Positions 1-6,634 of a stretch of 54,628 nucleotides of DNA are shown one piece after another (positions within the stretch are counted from its first letter, which is position 1; every line of letters begins with the position of its first letter). This DNA is from Elusimicrobiota bacterium (GTDB lineage Bacteria > Elusimicrobiota > Elusimicrobia > 2-02-FULL-39-32). The position numbers and the translations under genes are program-made. The DNA lies in the NCBI GenBank assembly GCA_021730935.1, contig JAKFYJ010000038.1, forward strand, positions 1-54,628. The letters are read 5' to 3'. The notes under the pieces are model-generated. The model saw nothing but the letters and a program-made list of their open reading frames with translations, did no database searches and was not told where the DNA came from.

Positions 1-323
1 TCATCGAAGGATTTGAGGGCGTTTCTGCGGGCTTCAATCAGGGGAATCAGGTTTTCCCATTTGGGGTTGGCGCCGGCGTTCAAAAGCCAGGGCTCGTCTG
101 TTTCCCGGAGACATTCTTCGATGAATTTCATGAGGCTCCGCCGGTTTCCATCTTTGTGATAGCTTGCGATGAAGGAGTCGAGGGCTTCGTCGTATTTTTT
201 TTCATAAAAAAGCTTCCGCCCCTGGGCATAGGACGCCCCGGAATCCTGTTCGGACGAAACTTCCGCCTTGCTTGACGCGGGAAACGCGAGCAAGAGAAGA
301 GAGCAAATAAGCAATGAATGCAT
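1..323 (-). CDS. Exported TPR-like protein, partial (runs off the window edge)
   Basis: The frame is open from the window edge to an ATG at 321-323, giving about 107 N-terminal residues. It begins with a signal peptide (MHSLLICSLLLLAFPASSKA) and continues with a TPR-like helix pair containing YAQGRKLFYEKKYDEALDSF. This matches the neighbouring 359-976 product (YSRGRQLFYEKKYEEALYTF), followed in both by a similar EECL segment, so the two are tandem paralogues. It is probably the last or a separately transcribed member of the repeat-protein/CsgG-like operon upstream. A -10 box TATAAT at 334-339 lies about 10 nt before the ATG and there is no Shine-Dalgarno sequence, so its mRNA may be leaderless. 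The function is unknown; a periplasmic accessory role in assembly or export is inference from context. Confidence 0.7.
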   Translation of the reverse strand, partial: MHSLLICSLLLLAFPASSKAEVSSEQDSGASYAQGRKLFYEKKYDEALDSFIASYHKDGNRRSLMKFIEECLRETDEPWLLNAGANPKWENLIPLIEARRNALKSFD

Positions 324-333
324 GAAGGCGCAT

Positions 334-362
334 ATTATACTCAATTCCGACGGTTATTTCAT
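334..362 (-). promoter_or_regulatory. Promoter for the 1-323 gene
   Basis: On the minus strand a perfect -10 (TATAAT, 334-339) is preceded at 17 bp by ATGAAA (357-362), a weak -35. The expected transcription start is only about 5 nt before the ATG at 323. The promoter lies in the 35-nt gap after the 359-976 gene, so the partial gene can be transcribed independently of the operon. Confidence 0.45.
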
Positions 363-976
363 TTGACTTCATCATCTTCAACCGTGATTTTTGCGGTGGA
401 GTCCAAAGTGATTTCGCGGCTCAAGCCCACGACTTTCGCGAGGCTGAGGTTCGCATCCACCTGGGCGATGACGATGCCGGCCACGGGTCTCTGGTGTCCG
501 TCAAGAATCACGCCGCTCATGCCCACCTGCATGCCGCCGCCGCTGCCGAGGTTGATGATGACTTTGTCTGCCCGTCCGCCGATTTTGTCGATCTGCATGA
601 CCTGGGCCGCGACATGCTTGGTTTTGGAGTCCTCGCCGTCGTTCAGCGGGACTTCTTTGCTCGGCGCGGGTCTCTGTTCGGGCGCCACTTTGAGTTTTCC
701 AGGGGCTCCGGAGCGTCTGCGCGTTTCCAGGATGGTCATGAGCGTGTCGGGCGGCTCGTTCATGCGGTGAAGGCACTCTTCCATATAGTTGAGCAGGTGG
801 CGGTTGCTTCCGTCCTGGATATACGCCTCGAGGAAGGTATAGAGAGCTTCTTCATATTTCTTCTCATAAAAGAGCTGGCGGCCTCGGCTATAGGGTTTGA
901 GCATGCCGGCGTCCGAGGCGAAGAGGGGCGCCGCCAGAAACGATGCCGCGATGAGTCCAAGAATTATTTTTTTCAT
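359..976 (-). CDS. Exported TPR-like protein with C-terminal beta-rich domain
   Basis: The 205-residue product has a signal peptide (residues 1-20, MKKIILGLIAASFLAAPLFA) and a TPR-like helix pair at about 28-75. A charged, proline-containing linker follows. A C-terminal beta-rich domain (about 130-205) contains INLGSGGGMQVGMSGVI, a pattern seen in periplasmic modules of FlgT C-terminal type. The ATG has a good Shine-Dalgarno (AAGGAG, 7 nt) and overlaps the end of the CsgG-like lipoprotein gene by 4 bp, so translation is coupled. The N-terminal half is paralogous to the partial gene at 1-323, which does not show the C-terminal domain within the window. It is probably a periplasmic or outer-membrane-associated accessory factor of the export system; the exact role is not known. 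Confidence 0.8.
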   Translation of the reverse strand: MKKIILGLIAASFLAAPLFASDAGMLKPYSRGRQLFYEKKYEEALYTFLEAYIQDGSNRHLLNYMEECLHRMNEPPDTLMTILETRRRSGAPGKLKVAPEQRPAPSKEVPLNDGEDSKTKHVAAQVMQIDKIGGRADKVIINLGSGGGMQVGMSGVILDGHQRPVAGIVIAQVDANLSLAKVVGLSREITLDSTAKITVEDDEVK

Positions 977-2100
977 GATTTTCTCCTTCCGCTGTTTTCA
1001 AGCTGGTGTCTTTTTGCGACCTGTTCCGGGGTGACGGGGATGTTCACATACACGCTCGTGAATGTGTCCAGATCGATCTGTGAAGATTTGGGGTCGAACT
1101 TCAGGTTGATTTCCGAGAGCGCCCGTTTGGTTTCGTCGTCCCACTTTCCGGTGACTTTGGTTTTATAGCCATAGAGAAAAAGCCATTCCTGCACATTGGC
1201 GAGCGCTTCCCTGGGGCTCAGACAGCGGAAATATTCCGAGATCTGGTTCAGGACCGCGGGATCCGGTTTTGCGTCGGGCCCGAGGAGTTTCCAATAGGGC
1301 AGGCGGAGGTGTTTGCCGACCATCTGGATCATGGAAAGTTCCACGAGGAGGCGGACCGCGGCGTGTCTGCCCTGAACGCGTTTCATGCTTCCTTTGAGAC
1401 CGAAAGTCTGGCCGAAGAGCCCGATGGCGAGTTCCTTTTCATTCATGCCTTTGCGGACTTCCATGGTGTTGACCACATTCATTTTGGGGATGCCTGTCAT
1501 GGTTTCCAGGTCAAGCAAATTGAAGTCCAGGGTGATGCGGGAAAGTCCGAACTTTTTGCCGCCGGAAGCGTTGAAGTTCACGCCTTTCGTCGGGAAATTG
1601 TCGGAGAGTCCGGGGAATTCGGCCTGGCCGCTGAGATCAATGTTTTTGCCTTGAGTCACAAGGCCTCTGTCAAACTCCGTGATGCCGCCGGAAAGGATGG
1701 CGTCCGGGATCACTTTGCTGAAAGATTCGGGGAAATATCCGGTGCCCGCCGTGTTCTGCATGAAAGCGGGGTCATAAGGAATGAACACCACACGGCCTCC
1801 GATGGAGTTAAGAACGCTCTTCATCATCTCCGTCACATCGCGGGGGATTTCCGCGCCGCTGGCGAGCGAGCTCCCGGTGTTGTCTCCGACGGGGGTGCAC
1901 TGGATCTTGAGCGGGGGAGCGCCATAAATTTCCGTCATCATGCCCAGGTCTTCAAGGGCTTGCGTATAGGTGGTGATGTTGGACATGGGCCGGGTTTCTT
2001 CGAGCACGATGTCGGCTCTCCGGGGATCCAGGGTCGCGCAGGCGCTGATCAGGCCTGAGAGGATCAGGATCGAAATTTTATAAATTTTCATGGCGCTCAT
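973..2100 (-). CDS. CsgG/HfaB-like outer-membrane lipoprotein with peptidoglycan-binding-like tail
   Basis: The product has 375 residues. A lipoprotein signal ends in L-I-S-A-C (Cys about 21). The core (about 45-260) has the CsgG-family layout: a strand leading to a 'G(D)NTGSSLASG' turn, a helix (EMMKSVLNSIGGRVVFIPYD) and a later LDFNLLDLETMTGI strand, the counterpart of the 'L-x-D-x-x-T-G' strand of CsgG proteins. Residues about 305-345 (LFLYGYKTKVTGKWDDETK) resemble a PG_binding_1 repeat. CsgG-type proteins form outer-membrane export pores for curli, and HfaB does so for Caulobacter holdfast anchors. Its place directly after genes for exported repeat proteins supports that role. The similarity is remote, so the family call is moderate. 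A second ATG (2091) is a possible alternative start. Confidence 0.6.
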   Translation of the reverse strand: MSAMKIYKISILILSGLISACATLDPRRADIVLEETRPMSNITTYTQALEDLGMMTEIYGAPPLKIQCTPVGDNTGSSLASGAEIPRDVTEMMKSVLNSIGGRVVFIPYDPAFMQNTAGTGYFPESFSKVIPDAILSGGITEFDRGLVTQGKNIDLSGQAEFPGLSDNFPTKGVNFNASGGKKFGLSRITLDFNLLDLETMTGIPKMNVVNTMEVRKGMNEKELAIGLFGQTFGLKGSMKRVQGRHAAVRLLVELSMIQMVGKHLRLPYWKLLGPDAKPDPAVLNQISEYFRCLSPREALANVQEWLFLYGYKTKVTGKWDDETKRALSEINLKFDPKSSQIDLDTFTSVYVNIPVTPEQVAKRHQLENSGRRKS

Positions 2101-2107
2101 TTCTCCT

Positions 2108-2416
2108 TTATTTTCCGGGGTTCACAATGTTGATGACATTGTTGACCTTGCTTCCGGGCTCGATCACGATGCTGTTTTCGTTGTTGTCTTCTCCGGAAAT
2201 ATTGATCTTGTCGTCTTTGGTTCCGTTGGCGACGCTGAGTTTCGCTTCGTTGAGGGCTTTGAGAACGTTATATTTGATGTTGAGGTCTTTGTCGCCCAGC
2301 ACGCAGTTGGCTTCGATCGGGTCTTCGCTCGCATCCCAGATGTTGTCTTTCATGTCGTCGGCATGAACCGCGGTTAAACTCATTCCGATCACTGCGAGGC
2401 ACATTAAAATTTTCAT
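2108..2416 (-). CDS. Small exported protein of the repeat-protein operon
   Basis: The 102-residue product has a signal peptide (MKILMCLAVIGMSLTAVHA). The mature part is Asp/Asn/Ile-rich and ends NSIVIEPGSKVNNVINIVN. The segment ENSIVIEPG resembles the C-terminal KNSVVIK of the 360-residue repeat protein, so it may share its fold or export signal. The Shine-Dalgarno is good (AAGGAG, 8 nt) and the CsgG-like gene starts 7 bp downstream. I do not recognise a family. A minor or nucleating subunit, comparable in position to CsgB or HfaA, is a guess from context. Confidence 0.75.
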   Translation of the reverse strand: MKILMCLAVIGMSLTAVHADDMKDNIWDASEDPIEANCVLGDKDLNIKYNVLKALNEAKLSVANGTKDDKINISGEDNNENSIVIEPGSKVNNVINIVNPGK

Positions 2417-2486
2417 GGTTCATTCTCCTTTTGGGTTTTGGCCATGGGTCCCGAGGACGGGAACCCATGGCCGTTTCATTCTTTGA

Positions 2487-2987
2487 TTATTCGCCTTTGA
2501 TGGTCGCCATGTTCGCTTGGGAATCGTCTCCGACGGCGACGTTGGCGGATTCTGTGACAAAAGCGCTGTTGCTGATGGTTCCATCCGCGCGGGTGTTTTT
2601 CAAGTCAATGGAGCCCATGGCGGCTGAAGAATTTTTGCCCACGGCAACGTTGGCGACTCTGTGGAGGATTGCCTCGTTGCTCACGGTTCCGTTGACCTTG
2701 GATCCGCTCATCGAGATTGAACCCATCGTTGCCGAAGATCCGTCTCCGACGGCGACGTTGGCGGATTCATTGACGGTGAGCATGTTGCTGATGGTTCCTT
2801 TGTCTCCGACATTGGTGTTTTTCAGGCGGATGGACCCGAGGGTTGCTTTTGATCCTTTTCCGACCGCGACGTTGGCCGTCCTGTTGACATCGACGATGTT
2901 GCTCACATTGCCTTTGATCTTTGAGTCTGCGAAGGCCATGGAACCGCTCATTAACAACACTGCGACGAGGCTGATGCTTTTTTTCAT
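2487..2987 (-). CDS. Exported 36-residue-repeat protein (short form)
   Basis: The 166-residue product is a signal peptide (residues 1-20) followed almost entirely by four tandem repeats of about 36 residues, each centred on S/R-A-N-V-A-V-G-x-x-S and followed by A-x-M-G-S-I-x-L-K-N and a G-T-[IV]-S-N turn. The regularity, the small and hydroxylated residues and the lack of Cys point to a stacked beta-structure (beta-solenoid or amyloid-like). The same repeat builds the upstream 360-residue protein. The repeat is not curlin-type (no regular Ser/Gln/Asn curlin spacing). It is probably a secreted structural subunit handled by the CsgG-like lipoprotein encoded downstream. Shine-Dalgarno AAGGAG lies 8 nt before the ATG. 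Confidence 0.8.
   Translation of the reverse strand: MKKSISLVAVLLMSGSMAFADSKIKGNVSNIVDVNRTANVAVGKGSKATLGSIRLKNTNVGDKGTISNMLTVNESANVAVGDGSSATMGSISMSGSKVNGTVSNEAILHRVANVAVGKNSSAAMGSIDLKNTRADGTISNSAFVTESANVAVGDDSQANMATIKGE
2490..2915 (-). repeat. Four tandem 36-codon (108-bp) coding repeats
   Basis: Residues 25-166 of the short repeat protein form four units. Two internal units are exactly 36 residues, one carries a small insertion (NTNVGD) and the last is truncated. Each contains ANVAVG at the same phase. Confidence 0.85.
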
Positions 2988-3015
2988 TTTAGTTTCTCCT
3001 TTATTTTATTGCTTC

Positions 3016-4098
3016 TTATTTGATAACCACTGAATTTTTGTTCGATGTCTTTCCGCCGAGAGCGATGTTGGTGTTGAAAGGGCACCAGGACATGAAGGGG
3101 ACCTTGCGGCTGTTGATGACGATGCCCGAGACCGACGCGTTGAAGGCTCCGCCGCCTGCTCCCGCGTTTCGGATCACGACAGAACCCATGTTGGCCTGGG
3201 CGCCGTTTCCGACCGCGAGGTTGGTGGCGGTCACGCCGGAAACGAAATTGATGATGGTCCCGTTGTATCGGCTGTTCTCGAGGCTCACGGAAGCCATGTT
3301 TGCTTTGGAATTGTTTCCAACCGCGAGGTTCGCAAGGACTCCGCTTGCCGCGATGTTGGCGATGGCTCCGTTCATCCGGCTGTTGTTCAGGTCGACGGAA
3401 GTCATGTTCGCGGTTGTTCCTCTTCCGACCGCCAGATTCGCCGCCGCTCCCGCAAACCCCGCATTGATCGCCGCTCCGTTCAGGGTGCTGTTTCTCAGGT
3501 TAAGGGAAGATTGGTTGGCGGTCGCGTGATCCCCGATGGCCGCGTTCACTGCGGCTCCGGCGCCCATCACATTGACGAAAACGCCTCTGGCTTTGCTTCC
3601 TTCAAGGTTGACCGAAGCCTGGTTTGCGCGAGCGTCCCGCCCCACGCCGAGGTTGACCGCGGCATAAGCTCCAAGGAGATTTGCGAAAGCTCCGATGCCC
3701 TGGCTGTTTTCCATATTAATGGAAGCCTGGTTCGCGCGGACATTTTCACCGACTGCGGCGTTGGCGAGAGCCATTCCAGCGCCGAGGTTGATCAAAGCGC
3801 CGCCCGCAACGCTGTTTTTGAGCCGCGTGCTGACCTGATTCGCTGTGGTTTGGTTGCCGACCGCAATGTTTCCCATGAACTTCGCTCCTGAAACATTGAC
3901 CGCCGTGCCCCAAAGCGCGCTGTTCTTGAGGTGGATCGCGTTCATGTTGGCGTTGGCGTGGTTCCCGATCGCCGCGTTCACCACATTGCTCTTGACCGCG
4001 GGGTTCACGAGGGTGCCGTGAATCTCAGATTCCGCAAATGCCAGGGTGGCCAGCATGGAGGTGATGATCGCTAAGAGGAACAGTTCAAAATGTTTCAT
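3016..4098 (-). CDS. Exported 36-residue-repeat protein (long form), candidate fibre or adhesin subunit
   Basis: The 360-residue product has a signal peptide (residues 1-22, ending LAFA). Eight consecutive repeats of exactly 36 residues (27-314) and a diverged ninth with a short insertion containing a single Cys (MSWCPF) follow. The repeat pattern is roughly G-[TA]-x-x-N, then A-x-N-[LA]-[AG]-[VI]-G-[ND], then A-N-[QM]-x-S-[VI]-x-[LM]-x-N-S. This is expected for a beta-solenoid with about two coils per repeat. The gene is the first in the minus-strand operon, behind an extended -10 promoter and AAGGAG 7 nt from the ATG. HfaD- or curlin-like surface roles are suggested by the linked CsgG-like exporter, but no sequence match to those proteins is claimed. 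Asn ladders and absence of charge in the core favour self-assembly (inference). Confidence 0.8.
   Translation of the reverse strand: MKHFELFLLAIITSMLATLAFAESEIHGTLVNPAVKSNVVNAAIGNHANANMNAIHLKNSALWGTAVNVSGAKFMGNIAVGNQTTANQVSTRLKNSVAGGALINLGAGMALANAAVGENVRANQASINMENSQGIGAFANLLGAYAAVNLGVGRDARANQASVNLEGSKARGVFVNVMGAGAAVNAAIGDHATANQSSLNLRNSTLNGAAINAGFAGAAANLAVGRGTTANMTSVDLNNSRMNGAIANIAASGVLANLAVGNNSKANMASVSLENSRYNGTIINFVSGVTATNLAVGNGAQANMGSVVIRNAGAGGGAFNASVSGIVINSRKVPFMSWCPFNTNIALGGKTSNKNSVVIK
3157..4020 (-). repeat. Eight tandem 36-codon (108-bp) coding repeats
   Basis: Residues 27-314 divide into eight units of exactly 36 residues with no indels; units 6-8 begin NGA or NGT and carry NLAVG at the same position. 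The DNA is diverged between units, so selection acts on the protein period rather than reflecting recent duplication. Confidence 0.85.
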
Positions 4099-4130
4099 AT
4101 CAATCTCCTTTAATGTTTGTTTCTGGTTAA

Positions 4131-4139
4131 ATCATAACA
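4131..4139 (-). promoter_or_regulatory. Extended -10 promoter of the repeat-protein/CsgG-like operon
   Basis: On the minus strand TGTTATGAT gives TATGAT (4131-4136) with an extended-10 TG. There is no good -35. The ATG of the first gene lies about 33 nt downstream. Confidence 0.45.
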
Positions 4140-4191
4140 CCCGGGCGGAAAACCCATATACCACATTTTTCGCGCCTGGGCAGACAAATTT

Positions 4192-4216
4192 CTTACCGGG
4201 CCGGGTAAGGTTTTTT
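4192..4216 (+). terminator. Terminator-like hairpin with T-run in the divergent intergenic region
   Basis: CTTACC (4192-4197) pairs with GGTAAG (4204-4209) around a GGGCCG loop, and TTTTTT follows at 4211-4216. No plus-strand gene lies upstream, so it may be a remnant, a block on readthrough, or chance. Confidence 0.3.
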
Positions 4217-4243
4217 GGGGGGACAGGAAACCTGAAAAACAGC

Positions 4244-4272
4244 TTGAAACCCTCGACGATTCCTGTTATATC
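4244..4272 (+). promoter_or_regulatory. Sigma-70-type promoter for the signalling cluster
   Basis: TTGAAA (4244-4249), a 17-bp spacer and TATATC (4267-4272) with an extended TG. The string CCTGTTATATCCAT here is repeated at the promoter of the giant secreted protein (45032-45045). The ATG lies about 25 nt after the predicted start site. Confidence 0.6.
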
Positions 4273-4303
4273 CATTATCGGCAGATATGGATAAAAGCCA
4301 TCT

Positions 4304-6250
4304 ATGAAAGAGCTCTTCAGTTTTTTGGGTTTTCACCTTTCTTTCGGCGCGTCGGACTCCGAGGAATTGAGAAAAGCCCATGAGGAAGTCCGCGACAAAG
4401 AAGCCTTTTTGCGGGACATCATCAGCAACCTGCCGGTGGCGGTGTTCTGCAAGGACGCTCAGAACGGATATCGCTTCATCCTCTGGAACGAGATGAGCGA
4501 GAAGATGTTCGGGTTGACCCGCGAGCAGATCCTGGGAAAAAATGACTATGAGTTTTTCCCGAAAGATCAGGCTGATTATTTCCGCAGGATGGACGAAAAA
4601 GTGATGAGCCAAAACTCCGTCGTTGATATCCCCGAAGAGCCGATCGATTCCAAAAGCCTGGGGAAAATCCTCCTCCACACCCTCAAAGTCCCTCTCCGTG
4701 ACGTCGAAGGCCGGCCCAAATATCTTCTCGGGATCAGCGAGAACATTACGGAGCGGAAAAAAGTGGAGCAGGTGAAAAAAGAATTCATCTCCATCGTCAG
4801 CCACGAACTCCGGACGCCCTTGACCTCCATCCGCGGCGCTCTCGGGCTCATCAAGGGCGGAGCGGCCGGCGCTCTGCCGGGCCAGGCCCACGAGCTTGTG
4901 GAGATCGCTCACCGGAACAGCGAACGCCTTGTCCTCCTCATCAACGACATTCTCGATATCGAAAAAATTGAGGCCGGCAAGATGGATTTCAAAATCAAGC
5001 CTGCGCAGCTGGGGCCGATCATCGAGCAGTGTGTTGAAAATAACCTCGCATATGCCGACCAGTATAAAGTGAAATTTGTTTATGATCCTGCGGCGCAGGA
5101 CTGGAAAATAGACATGGATTCGGACCGGCTGATGCAGGTCCTCACCAACCTGCTTTCAAACGCCGCGAAATTTTCTCCCGAGGGAGGATCGGTGGATGTG
5201 GCCATAAAAAAGAATGGAGCCAAAATACGCGTCTCCGTCACAGACCACGGCAACGGCATTCCGGAACAGTTCCGGGAAAAGATATTCCAAAAATTCTCCC
5301 AGGCCGATTCCAGCGACAACCGCCAGAAACAGGGGACGGGCCTGGGCCTGAGCATCTCCAAAGTGATCGTGGAAAAAATGGGCGGCGAAATCGGCTTCAC
5401 GACGGAAACGGGCAGGGGAACGACCTTCTTCTTCGAGTTCCCCGAATGGCGGGACATCAAACTCAAAAAAATGGTGGCCATCCCGGGCAAACACCGTCCC
5501 CGCATCCTGGTCTGCGAGGACGATCTCGATGTCGCGGGCTTGATCAGCGAAATCCTCAAGGACGCGGGACTGGACTGCGATTTGGCCCACACGGCCAGAC
5601 AGGCGAGAGAATTTTTGCGCATCAAGCGTTATAACGCCATGACCCTGGACCTCAATCTCCCGGACCTCAACGGAAATGATTTTCTGTCCGAACTCCGCTC
5701 CAACCGCCAGATGCGCTCGGTGCCTGTCGTGATCGTTTCTTCGCAAACGGACGCGGACATCAATCCTCCCAGATCAGAAAGCGGAATGTTTGGGGTTGTG
5801 AGCTCCGTTGAGAAACCCATCGATCATGATCAGTTTTTGGTGGCCATCGAGCAGGCGGTCAAATTGAGCCTTGAAGGCAAGGGGCGCATCCTCCACATTG
5901 AGGATGAGTCCGATGTCACGAGCGTGACCTCCATGATCCTTCAGGACATGGGGGAAATCGTGACGGCCGCGACCTGCAAAGACGCTCGCGAAAAAATTCA
6001 AAATGAAACCTTTGATCTGGTGATCCTGGACCTTCAGATGCCGGACGGTTCAGGGCTGGACCTTCTCCCCATCCTCAAACAGCAGGGCAAAAAGCCGGTG
6101 CCGATCATCGTTCTCACCGCCCTCATTCCGCCGGAAGATTTGTCCAGGAAAGTGGACGCGGTGCTCCTCAAGTCCAAAACCTCGAATGTTGAAATCATCA
6201 ACACCATTCATTCTCTTCTGATTAAAAGCAAGGAGGACGCGAAAACATGA
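4304..6250 (+). CDS. Soluble hybrid histidine kinase (PAS-HisKA-HATPase-REC-REC)
   Basis: The 648-residue product has no membrane segment or signal peptide. Domains in order: PAS (about 36-152), HisKA with phospho-accepting His167 in SHELRTPL, HATPase (N box NLLSNAAKF at 282-290, G boxes DHGNGIP and GTGLGLS), REC1 (about 399-520, Asp449) and REC2 (about 527-642, Asp576). It should autophosphorylate and pass phosphate intramolecularly or to the Hpt and receiver proteins encoded next. It heads a string of genes joined by ATGA overlaps. Both receivers keep the acidic pair and phospho-Asp; REC2 reads LLKSK rather than the usual K-P. The signal is probably cytoplasmic, sensed by the PAS domain, with unknown ligand. 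Confidence 0.93.
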   Translation: MKELFSFLGFHLSFGASDSEELRKAHEEVRDKEAFLRDIISNLPVAVFCKDAQNGYRFILWNEMSEKMFGLTREQILGKNDYEFFPKDQADYFRRMDEKVMSQNSVVDIPEEPIDSKSLGKILLHTLKVPLRDVEGRPKYLLGISENITERKKVEQVKKEFISIVSHELRTPLTSIRGALGLIKGGAAGALPGQAHELVEIAHRNSERLVLLINDILDIEKIEAGKMDFKIKPAQLGPIIEQCVENNLAYADQYKVKFVYDPAAQDWKIDMDSDRLMQVLTNLLSNAAKFSPEGGSVDVAIKKNGAKIRVSVTDHGNGIPEQFREKIFQKFSQADSSDNRQKQGTGLGLSISKVIVEKMGGEIGFTTETGRGTTFFFEFPEWRDIKLKKMVAIPGKHRPRILVCEDDLDVAGLISEILKDAGLDCDLAHTARQAREFLRIKRYNAMTLDLNLPDLNGNDFLSELRSNRQMRSVPVVIVSSQTDADINPPRSESGMFGVVSSVEKPIDHDQFLVAIEQAVKLSLEGKGRILHIEDESDVTSVTSMILQDMGEIVTAATCKDAREKIQNETFDLVILDLQMPDGSGLDLLPILKQQGKKPVPIIVLTALIPPEDLSRKVDAVLLKSKTSNVEIINTIHSLLIKSKEDAKT

Positions 6251-6630
6251 GCCAGGAACCTTTGACCCGCCTTCTCCTCGTGGAAGACGACACGGACATC
6301 CAAAAAATCGCCAAACTCTCTCTGGAAATGAACGGATATTCCCTGAAAGTCTGCGGGTCCGGCGTGGACGCGCTTCGGGATGTCCCCGCATTTCAGCCTC
6401 AGCTGATCCTGATGGACGTCATGATGCCCGGCATGGATGGTCCTTCGACCTTCAAGGCGCTCAAGGCCATTCCTCAGGCGGCATCCATTCCGATCATTTT
6501 TATGACGGCCAAAGTTCAGAAGGAGGAAGTGGAAAAATACAGGGAATTGGGCGCCGTGGGCGTCATCCAAAAACCCTTTGACCCCATGAACTTGTCAGCC
6601 TTGATTATGGAAATATGGAGGAAGATATAA
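6247..6630 (+). CDS. Single-domain response regulator (CheY-like)
   Basis: A 127-residue receiver with no output domain. It has the acidic pair EDD, the phospho-Asp in LILMDVMMPGMDG, the Thr of IIFMTAK and the K-P of VIQKPFDP. Its ATG overlaps the kinase stop codon (ATGA), so the two are translationally coupled. It is a probable phosphate shuttle or sink between the hybrid kinase and the Hpt-containing protein that follows 4 nt downstream. Confidence 0.93.
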   Translation: MSQEPLTRLLLVEDDTDIQKIAKLSLEMNGYSLKVCGSGVDALRDVPAFQPQLILMDVMMPGMDGPSTFKALKAIPQAASIPIIFMTAKVQKEEVEKYRELGAVGVIQKPFDPMNLSALIMEIWRKI

Positions 6631-6634
6631 TCCT

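Noticed and set aside
2490-4020. 108-bp periodicity considered as a CRISPR array or DNA satellite
   Set aside because: The units are in-frame coding repeats with diverged DNA and no conserved repeat/spacer alternation.
2487-4098. Classical curlin (CsgA/CsgB) repeats
   Set aside because: The period is 36 rather than about 22 residues, and the curlin Ser-Gln-Asn-Gln spacing is absent.
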